From Sphingomonas bacterium (GTDB taxonomy: Bacteria; Pseudomonadota; Alphaproteobacteria; Sphingomonadales; Sphingomonadaceae), in assembly GCA_026785965.1 (NCBI GenBank), contig JAJAYY010000127.1, positions 1 to 9,337 of the forward strand: a DNA stretch of 9,337 bases. The letters are read 5' to 3'. The notes under the pieces were generated by a model. That model had not been told where the DNA came from, did no database searches, and was given only the letters and a program-made list of their open reading frames with translations. The position numbers were made by a program, and so were the translations under genes. Of this stretch, positions 1 to 5,017 are shown piece by piece (the stretch's first letter is position 1; the number at the start of each line of letters is the position of its first letter).

Positions 1-866
1 ACCTCGGCCGACACGACGGGGTCGGGCTCGATCTGGTCGCGATGTGCGTCAACGACCTCATCGTCCAGGGCGCCGAGCCATTGTTCTTCCTAGATTATTT
101 CGCCAGCGCCAAGCTCGATCCGGTGATCGCCGAAGCGGTTGTCGCGAGCATCGCTGCGGGCTGCCGCGAGGCGGGGTGCGCGCTGATCGGCGGAGAGACC
201 GCCGAGATGCCCGGGATGTATGCGTTGGGCGATTACGACCTCGCGGGGTTCTGCGTCGGGGCGGTCGAACGCGCGCAGGTGCTGACCGGAACCCGCGTCG
301 CGCCGGGTGACGTCATCCTTGGGCTGGCCAGCTCGGGGGTTCACTCCAATGGCTTCTCGCTCGTCCGCCGCCTGATCGCCGACCATCAGTGGAAACTCGA
401 CCGTCCGGCAGTGTTCGACCAGGAGCGTCTGCTGGGGCAGCTCTTGCTCGAGCCGACGCGCATCTATGTGAAGAGCCTGCTGCCGTTGGTTCGCGCGGGC
501 AAGATCGGAGCGCTGGCGCACATCACCGGCGGCGGGCTGCTCGAGAACATCCCGCGCGTGCTGCCCGACGGCTGCCACGCGCTGGTCGACGCCGACGCGT
601 GGCCCTTGCCGCGCTTGTTCGCCTTCCTCCAGGCTGGCGGGGCAATCGAGCCGGGCGAACTGGCCAAAACCTTCAACTGCGGCATCGGCATGGTCGCGAT
701 CGTCAGCGAAGTCGATGTCACTGAAGTGACTGCGGCACTCGAAGCGGCGGGCGAAACCGTCCACCGCATCGGCGTGATCGGGGCCGCCGACAAAGGCTGC
801 ACAGTGCGCGGAAGCGCGGAGACATGGAGCGCACGCGACGACTGGTCGGCAAGCTATCATGGCTGA
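1..866 (+). CDS. purM: Phosphoribosylformylglycinamidine cyclo-ligase (AIR synthetase), 3' part
   Basis: PurM closes the imidazole ring in de novo purine synthesis, converting FGAM and ATP to AIR in the cytoplasm. The gene enters from the left edge; codons are in frame from base 3, giving 287 visible residues. The family is about 345 residues long, so roughly 60-80 N-terminal residues are missing and the ATG at 42 is internal. The visible protein opens with [17 protein letters not shown], the conserved PurM nucleotide-binding stretch. Later come [38 protein letters not shown] and the C-terminal TFNCGIGMV, all PurM hallmarks in the expected order. The stop TGA at 864-866 lies inside the start of purN (8-bp overlap, ATGGCTGA), so the two are almost certainly cotranscribed and translationally coupled. 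No break or missing motif is seen. The identification is secure; only the 5' end is unknown. Confidence 0.97.
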   Translation, partial: LGRHDGVGLDLVAMCVNDLIVQGAEPLFFLDYFASAKLDPVIAEAVVASIAAGCREAGCALIGGETAEMPGMYALGDYDLAGFCVGAVERAQVLTGTRVAPGDVILGLASSGVHSNGFSLVRRLIADHQWKLDRPAVFDQERLLGQLLLEPTRIYVKSLLPLVRAGKIGALAHITGGGLLENIPRVLPDGCHALVDADAWPLPRLFAFLQAGGAIEPGELAKTFNCGIGMVAIVSEVDVTEVTAALEAAGETVHRIGVIGAADKGCTVRGSAETWSARDDWSASYHG

Positions 867-1794
867 CAAGGTCCGCGTCGCGGTCCTCATTTCGGGACGC
901 GGGTCGAACATGGCGGCATTGATCTACGCCGCGCGCGCCGACGACTGCCCCTATGAGGTGGCACTGGTCAGCGGCGACAAGCCCGACGCCCCGGGGCTCG
1001 ACCTCGCCCAAGCCGAGCGCGTCGATGTGTTGCGACTGGATGGCAAGAAACTCGGTCCATCCTATTGGGAAGGTTTGCAAGTTTCACTCGGCGATGCACG
1101 GATCGACGTCGTTGCGCTGGCCGGCTTCATGCGCATCATCCCGGCGAGCTTTGTCGAGCGCTGGGCGGGAAAGATTATCAACATCCACCCCTCGCTCCTG
1201 CCACGCCATCGCGGTCTCCACAGCCATGACGAAGTCCTCGCGGCGGGCGAGCGCGTGACCGGCTGCACCGTTCACGAGGTCACCGCCGACCTCGACGACG
1301 GACCGATCCTCGGCCAGGTCGAGGTCGCGGTGCTGCCCGGCGACGACGCGCAATCCCTCGCCACCCGCGTATTAATCGCCGAGCACCAGCTTTACCCGCG
1401 CATCCTGGCCGAGTTCGTTGCTCGCGACACGCACCCCGAAGCCCTTCTCGACCAGGTCCGCGCGCTGGCGCTGGCGCTACCCGAGGCCGCGGAGAAAGTG
1501 TCGCACGGCAGTCCCGGTTTCTTCGTCAAAGGGGGCAAATTCTTCGCTTATTTCAGCGCCAACCACCATGGCGACGGGCGCATCGCGCTGCTCGTCAAGA
1601 TCAGCGGGGTCGACGAACAGATGATGCTGATCGAGGGCGATGCCGAGCGCTATTTCCGCCCCGCTTACTTCGGCGACAGCTGGATCGGCATCCGCTTGGA
1701 TCTCACCGGGACCGACTGGGCGCATATCGACGAATGGCTGACGCGAAGCTGGCGCACCGCAGCACCGAAGCGGCTTGCGGCGATGCCAATCTGA
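859..1794 (+). CDS. purN: Phosphoribosylglycinamide formyltransferase fused to a C-terminal MmcQ/YjbR-like domain
   Basis: Residues 1 to about 188 are a complete GAR transformylase, which moves a formyl group from 10-formyl-tetrahydrofolate to GAR in purine synthesis. Visible motifs are the phosphate loop SGRGSN (12-17), the catalytic Asn and His in [10 protein letters not shown] (N108, H110) and the catalytic Asp in LDDGP (D146), matching E. coli N106, H108 and D144. A typical PurN stops near residue 190-215. This one continues in frame to 311. Residues about 193-305 look like the MmcQ/YjbR family (CyaY-like fold, function poorly known): [24 protein letters not shown], a [21 protein letters not shown] block and a terminal WLTRSWR helix. 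The ATG at 859 overlaps the end of purM by 8 bp, with no strong ribosome-binding site, suggesting coupled translation. PurN function is near certain; the tail domain assignment is by recall of family motifs, and its role here is unknown. Confidence 0.95.
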   Translation: MADKVRVAVLISGRGSNMAALIYAARADDCPYEVALVSGDKPDAPGLDLAQAERVDVLRLDGKKLGPSYWEGLQVSLGDARIDVVALAGFMRIIPASFVERWAGKIINIHPSLLPRHRGLHSHDEVLAAGERVTGCTVHEVTADLDDGPILGQVEVAVLPGDDAQSLATRVLIAEHQLYPRILAEFVARDTHPEALLDQVRALALALPEAAEKVSHGSPGFFVKGGKFFAYFSANHHGDGRIALLVKISGVDEQMMLIEGDAERYFRPAYFGDSWIGIRLDLTGTDWAHIDEWLTRSWRTAAPKRLAAMPI

Positions 1795-1856
1795 TGCTCT
1801 TCGGTGCCGAACATCGACTTGACTCTGCAGTAATGGAAAGTGTCGATCAACGATGA
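1794..1856 (+). CDS. Possible 20-codon bridging ORF between purN and the membrane protein gene
   Basis: An ATG at 1794-1796 shares its first base with the purN stop (TGATG), and the frame runs 20 codons to a TGA at 1854-1856. That TGA overlaps the start codon of the next gene (ATGA, 1853-1856). The predicted peptide ([20 protein letters not shown]) has no recognisable domain, signal or membrane segment. Its geometry would let ribosomes leaving purN reinitiate and be carried to the next start, which has only a weak, distant GGAAAG (1835-1840, 12 nt upstream). In GC-rich DNA a 20-codon open frame is easily chance, so treat this as a candidate translational-coupling element rather than an established gene. 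Confidence 0.2.
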   Translation: MLFGAEHRLDSAVMESVDQR

Positions 1857-2464
1857 GTGAAACTCCCCGGCCGGAAACGGCGAAGCAGCGCCGCGCCCGC
1901 CTGCGCTGGCTGACGCTCGCCGAAATCATCGCGATTTTGGCGGTGGCGATTTCGGGGATCGGGCTGTGGAAAGGGTGGCACGACGACGCGCCCAAACCGG
2001 CGATTGTCAGCGAATCGACAAAATCGATCCCGCTGACTCTCCGCTCGACTACCGAAAAGGATGGGAGCGCGGTCGTGCTGACGGCAATCGAGCCAGTCCA
2101 CGCCGTACAGGCGGTCGAAATCAGCTTTCCCGCCGCGCTCGGCATTTCGCCAATCGACCAGTCGGGCGAAGTCCGGCTTTCGGCCTCGACCTTCGATGAT
2201 CAACTCCACAAGGCGCGCCAGAAAGCTGGCATGACCAAATTGACCAACGGCGAGGAGCGGTTGCCACTGCTAATCGTCACCCAATATATTGAGGGCGGCG
2301 CACCGCGCGAGGCCCGCGCAATCTACGATCTGGGCTATCGGATTCGCGATGGCGGCTTGTTCAGCGGCCGTGAGATTGGTCTCGGCGGACTATCGCTGGT
2401 GAGCCGCGGCGGCGGCGGCCCCAAGGACGCGCTCAACCGCCGTTGGGCGCGCCAGAGGCCTTAG
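1853..2464 (+). CDS. Unrecognised single-pass membrane protein, probably with a periplasmic domain
   Basis: I do not recognise this 203-residue protein and assign no function. Residues 1-19 are hydrophilic and basic (KQRRARLRW). One hydrophobic segment follows at about 20-39 ([20 protein letters not shown]). The remaining 160 or so residues are soluble, mixed alpha/beta in character and contain no cysteine. By the positive-inside rule the N-terminus is cytoplasmic and the large C-terminal part periplasmic; no cleavage site is obvious, so the segment is more likely an anchor than a signal peptide. A run of four GGC glycine codons (2408-2419) precedes a basic tail, [13 protein letters not shown]. 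The frame shows coding-like high GC at third positions and is open throughout. It lies 58 bp after purN in the same direction and may be the last gene of that operon. Its TAG overlaps the stop of the convergent ndk. The ATG at 1853 is the first plausible start; the frame is closed by TGA at 1820. Confidence 0.8.
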   Translation: MSETPRPETAKQRRARLRWLTLAEIIAILAVAISGIGLWKGWHDDAPKPAIVSESTKSIPLTLRSTTEKDGSAVVLTAIEPVHAVQAVEISFPAALGISPIDQSGEVRLSASTFDDQLHKARQKAGMTKLTNGEERLPLLIVTQYIEGGAPREARAIYDLGYRIRDGGLFSGREIGLGGLSLVSRGGGGPKDALNRRWARQRP

Positions 2465-2883
2465 CCGACGAGTTCGTCGTCGCTGAAGAAGAAAGCGATT
2501 TCGGTCGCGGCGTTTTCGTCGCTGTCGCTGCCGTGGACGCTGTTCGCCTCGATCGATTCGGCGAGTTCCTTGCGGATTGTCCCGGCATCGGCATTCTCGG
2601 GGTTGGTCGCACCCATGATGTCGCGGTTGCGCTGCACGGCGCCCTCGCCTTCGAGCACCTGGACCACGACCGGGCCTGAAATCATGAAGCTGACGAGGTC
2701 GTTGAAGAACGGGCGCTCGCGGTGGACCCCGTAAAAGCCTTCGGCCTGATCCTTGGTCATGTGGATGCGCTTCGAAGCGACGACGCGCAGGCCGGCCTCC
2801 TCGAGCATCTTGGTGACCGCGCCGGTCAGGTTGCGGCGGGTGGCGTCGGGCTTGATGATCGAAAAGGTGCGAGTGACCGCCAT
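2461..2883 (-). CDS. ndk: Nucleoside diphosphate kinase
   Basis: Ndk transfers the gamma phosphate of ATP onto NDPs through a phosphohistidine intermediate, balancing cytoplasmic NTP and dNTP pools. The 140-residue protein begins [17 protein letters not shown], with the conserved KPDA lysine at residue 11, and carries the active-site signature NSVHGSDS with the phosphorylated histidine at H117. [11 protein letters not shown] and the acidic C-terminal region are also typical, and the length matches the family. The start at 2883 is chosen over a TTG four codons upstream because GGAG (minus strand, 2893-2890) sits 6 nt before this ATG and would be inside the longer frame. It lies 65 nt downstream of holC on the same strand and could be cotranscribed with it. 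Its TAA overlaps by 3 bases the final codons of the convergent upstream membrane protein gene. Confidence 0.97.
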   Translation of the reverse strand: MAVTRTFSIIKPDATRRNLTGAVTKMLEEAGLRVVASKRIHMTKDQAEGFYGVHRERPFFNDLVSFMISGPVVVQVLEGEGAVQRNRDIMGATNPENADAGTIRKELAESIEANSVHGSDSDENAATEIAFFFSDDELVG

Positions 2884-2889
2884 GGGAAG

Positions 2890-2893
2890 CTCC
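2890..2893 (-). promoter_or_regulatory. Ribosome-binding site of ndk
   Basis: Read on the minus strand, GGAG is followed by a 6-nt spacer (CTTCCC) and the ATG ending at 2883. This placement decides in favour of the shorter Ndk start, which also gives the family-typical N-terminus [12 protein letters not shown]. Confidence 0.7.
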
Positions 2894-2948
2894 AAGAAGT
2901 TATGCGGGAAAGATTGGCCGCGCCCGTAGCCGCAGTGGCGCGCGAGGT

Positions 2949-3386
2949 CTAGGCCTTCTTGACCCAGCGCCCGTCCTCATGTGCCCAATAATTACGCTCG
3001 ACCCCCTCGCGCCCGGCGAGAAGTTTCCACGCCAGCCGCGCCGCTTCGAGGCTCGCCTCGTCGAACAGATAGAAAGCGCGCTCATAGGCAAGCGCTGCCT
3101 CGCGCCATTCGCCGTCGGCGATGAGCAAATTGCGCGCGAGGTTTGGGGCGTCGCTGCCCGACGACAGCAGGATTGGCTGCGCGGCATCGTCGCTGCCCCC
3201 GGCAAGACCGTGCGGCACGAAGCTAGTTGCGCCCTGGTCCCACAACAAGCGATCGAGCCGCGCTAGCAACGCCTCGTCCGCCGCCACCACCAGCAACCGT
3301 TGCCCCTCGCCGACCAATTTGCCGCCCAGCGCCGCGACCACGCTTTCGACGGTGGCGTCACCAAGCTGGTAGAAATCGACGCGCAC
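2949..3386 (-). CDS. holC: DNA polymerase III subunit chi
   Basis: Chi is the clamp-loader accessory subunit that, with psi in enterobacteria, links the polymerase III holoenzyme to single-stranded DNA-binding protein. The 145-residue protein starts [10 protein letters not shown] and carries the family landmarks: [23 protein letters not shown] (residues about 41-63), a QPILLSS segment (70-76), [10 protein letters not shown] (101-110) and a terminal [16 protein letters not shown]. coli chi is 147 residues, so this is full length. I place the start at the GTG ending at 3386 because the conserved N-terminal strand begins there; the reading frame stays open well into pepA, but that upstream part does not resemble chi. 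The GTG lies 7 nt after the pepA stop, with AGG (3395-3393, partly inside that stop) 6 nt upstream, so translation is probably coupled to pepA. pepA-holC adjacency is also known in E. coli. Confidence 0.93.
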   Translation of the reverse strand: MRVDFYQLGDATVESVVAALGGKLVGEGQRLLVVAADEALLARLDRLLWDQGATSFVPHGLAGGSDDAAQPILLSSGSDAPNLARNLLIADGEWREAALAYERAFYLFDEASLEAARLAWKLLAGREGVERNYWAHEDGRWVKKA

Positions 3387-3393
3387 GCTGTAC

Positions 3394-4860
3394 CTAACGC
3401 TCCACGCTGTCGGCGATGAACTGGTCGAGCAGCCGCACGCCATAGCCGGTCGCGCCCTTGTCGTAGGTCGACGAGGGCTTGTCCGACCAGGCGACGCCGG
3501 CGATGTCGAGATGCGCCCAGGCGACTCCGTCGTCGACATAACGTTGGATAAATTGCGCGGCGGTGATTGACCCGGCTTCGCGCGGGCCGACGTTCTTCAT
3601 GTCGGCGATCGGCGAATCGATCAGCCGGTCGTAAGCCTCGCCGAGCGGCTGGCGCCACAACTTGTCCCCGCTCGCGTCGGCGCTCTTGATGAGGTCGGCA
3701 GCCAGCTTGTCGTCGTTCGCAAATATCCCGGCATATTCATGGCCGAACGTGACCACCATCGCCCCAGTCAGCGTGGCGAGATCGACGATCGTCTTGGGGC
3801 GAAATTCCTTCTGGGCAAAGGTGATCGCGTCGCACAGCACGAGCCGCCCTTCGGCGTCGGTGTTGATCACTTCGACGGTCTGGCCCGACATCGTCGTCAC
3901 CACATCGCCCGGCCGCTGAGCGTTGCCGTCGGGCATATTTTCGACCAGCCCGCAAATACCGACCACATTGGCCTTGGCCTTGCGCCCGGCGAGCGCCTTG
4001 ATCGCCCCCGCAACAGCGCCCGCGCCGCCCATGTCCCACTTCATCATTTCCATGTTCTGCGCCGGCTTGATCGAAATGCCGCCAGTGTCGAAGGTCACAC
4101 CCTTGCCGACGAACACGGTCGGGGTCGCACCGGGCTCGCCGCCGTTCCAGCTCATCACCAGCAATTGGGCATCGCGCACCGAACCCTGCGACACGCCGAG
4201 CAGCGCGCCCATCCCGAGCTTGGCCATCTCATCTTCGCCAAGGACGCGGATCTCGACCCCGAGTTCGGTCAGATGGCGGACCCGCTCGACGAAGCTTTCG
4301 GGATAAATGATGTTGGCTGGCTCGGCGACCAATTCGCGGGTCAGGAACACGCCCTCGGCGAGCGGAGCATAGCGCTCGGCCCAGCGCGCCTCGGCGCCGT
4401 CGGGGGCGCCGACGATGGTGATCGTCGCGAGCGTCGGCTTAAGCTTGTCCTTGAGCCGCGTGCGGTAGCGGTCGTGGCGCCACGAGCGCAGCATCGCACC
4501 GAGCGCGACGCGCGCGGCGAAGTCGGCGCTGACAGGGATGCCGCCAAGGTCGATCACGGCTTCGCGCTCGCCCGAGGTGAGTAGCCGCGCGGTGACGGTT
4601 CCGCCAAGCCGTTCGGCGCCCTCGCCGGTCAGCGCATCGCTGCCAATCCCGACCAGCAGCAGGCGGCGGCCGCCGTCGCTGTCGAGATAATGTTCGGCAC
4701 TCGCGCCCGGCTCGCCGTCGAACCGCTGGCGCTTGAGCGCCGCGTCGATCCCGGTCTTGGCCGCGCCGAAGCGCTCGAGCGCCGCGCGCGCCGTCCCCGC
4801 GATCGGGACGACAAGCGAATGGTCGCCGGCGGGGTGTTGGGCGGCAAAGCGAATCTGCAT
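3394..4860 (-). CDS. pepA: Cytosol (leucyl) aminopeptidase, M17 family
   Basis: PepA is a two-metal M17 exopeptidase that removes N-terminal residues, preferring leucine, from peptides in the cytoplasm; in E. coli it also binds DNA in cer/Xer recombination and carAB control. The 488-residue protein has the full C-terminal catalytic domain. By alignment to E. coli PepA the metal ligands are K253, D258, D276, D335 and E337, and the catalytic residues K265 and R339. The signature NTDAEGRL is at 333-340, and VGKGVTFDTGGISIKP at 251-266. The N-terminal domain (1 to about 160) is more diverged, as usual. The ATG ending at 4860 has AAGGA (minus, 4872-4868) 7 nt upstream and is preferred to a TTG ten codons earlier. 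It is the first gene of a likely pepA-holC(-ndk) operon and diverges from lptD. All catalytic residues are present. Whether the DNA-binding role of the E. coli enzyme applies here cannot be judged. Confidence 0.96.
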   Translation of the reverse strand: MQIRFAAQHPAGDHSLVVPIAGTARAALERFGAAKTGIDAALKRQRFDGEPGASAEHYLDSDGGRRLLLVGIGSDALTGEGAERLGGTVTARLLTSGEREAVIDLGGIPVSADFAARVALGAMLRSWRHDRYRTRLKDKLKPTLATITIVGAPDGAEARWAERYAPLAEGVFLTRELVAEPANIIYPESFVERVRHLTELGVEIRVLGEDEMAKLGMGALLGVSQGSVRDAQLLVMSWNGGEPGATPTVFVGKGVTFDTGGISIKPAQNMEMMKWDMGGAGAVAGAIKALAGRKAKANVVGICGLVENMPDGNAQRPGDVVTTMSGQTVEVINTDAEGRLVLCDAITFAQKEFRPKTIVDLATLTGAMVVTFGHEYAGIFANDDKLAADLIKSADASGDKLWRQPLGEAYDRLIDSPIADMKNVGPREAGSITAAQFIQRYVDDGVAWAHLDIAGVAWSDKPSSTYDKGATGYGVRLLDQFIADSVER

Positions 4861-4867
4861 GGGGTCA

Positions 4868-4872
4868 TCCTT
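4868..4872 (-). promoter_or_regulatory. Ribosome-binding site of pepA
   Basis: On the minus strand AAGGA is followed by a 7-nt spacer (TGACCCC) and the ATG ending at 4860. This supports that ATG over the in-frame TTG ending at 4890. Confidence 0.65.
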
Positions 4873-4899
4873 GGGCACGGAAAGGGACAATTGCCGCGC

Positions 4900-4928
4900 T
4901 CCTTAGGCCGGGCGCGCGGTGAAGGCAA
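4900..4928 (-). promoter_or_regulatory. Candidate pepA promoter
   Basis: On the minus strand TTGCCT (4928-4923) and TAAGGA (4905-4900) are separated by 17 bp, placing transcription start some 30 nt upstream of the pepA ATG. The -35 half is fair but the -10 match is poor, so this is only a positional candidate. Confidence 0.18.
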
Positions 4929-4950
4929 AATTGCGGTGCCGGGCAATGAT

Positions 4951-4979
4951 TTGCGGCTTGGCGCAGGGGATGCGATAGG
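4951..4979 (+). promoter_or_regulatory. Candidate lptD promoter
   Basis: TTGCGG (4951-4956) and GATAGG (4974-4979) are separated by 17 bp, which would start transcription near 4986, about 30 nt before the lptD start. The -35 begins TTG as in many alphaproteobacterial housekeeping promoters, but the -10 keeps only part of the TATAAT pattern. Confidence 0.25.
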
Positions 4980-5017
4980 CCAGAGCGCAACCTTCGAGTG
5001 AAGACCGGGCGGGGATT

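Larger units (their letters stand above)
4861..5017. promoter_or_regulatory. Divergent pepA/lptD intergenic region
   Basis: This 157-bp gap is the largest noncoding stretch in the window and must carry the start signals for the leftward pepA operon and the rightward lptD operon, unless lptD is read from further upstream. It contains the pepA ribosome-binding site, one weak sigma-70-like candidate in each direction (listed separately) and two copies of TTGCGG (4931-4936 and 4951-4956) exactly 20 bp apart. I see no small ORF with a good start, no tRNA and no strong hairpin. Confidence 0.6.

Noticed and set aside
90..911. Open frame of 273 codons on the minus strand opposite purM
   Set aside because: It is antisense to conserved PurM motifs, with low-complexity composition and no family resemblance.
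1819..1847. TTGACT at 1819-1824 as a -35 element for the membrane protein gene
   Set aside because: No acceptable -10 hexamer lies 16-18 bp downstream, and the gene is close enough to purN to be cotranscribed.
2408..2419. Trinucleotide repeat of four GGC units in the membrane protein gene
   Set aside because: Four in-frame glycine codons are too few to suggest phase variation or a meaningful repeat.
2466..2479. Palindrome CGACG-AGTT-CGTCG at the convergent gene ends, as a bidirectional terminator
   Set aside because: It has only 5 bp of stem and no T-run on either side, and it is explained by the codons for the acidic C-terminus of Ndk.
2919..2942. Possible terminator hairpin between holC and ndk (6-bp GC stem 2919-2924/2937-2942, 12-nt loop)
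   Set aside because: The stem is short, the loop is long and no T-tract follows on the minus strand. In such GC-rich sequence this is expected by chance.
3387..3539. N-terminal extension of the holC frame to a start at 3539
   Set aside because: The added residues overlap the conserved C-terminal end of PepA, have no resemblance to chi, and the family N-terminus begins at the GTG ending at 3386.
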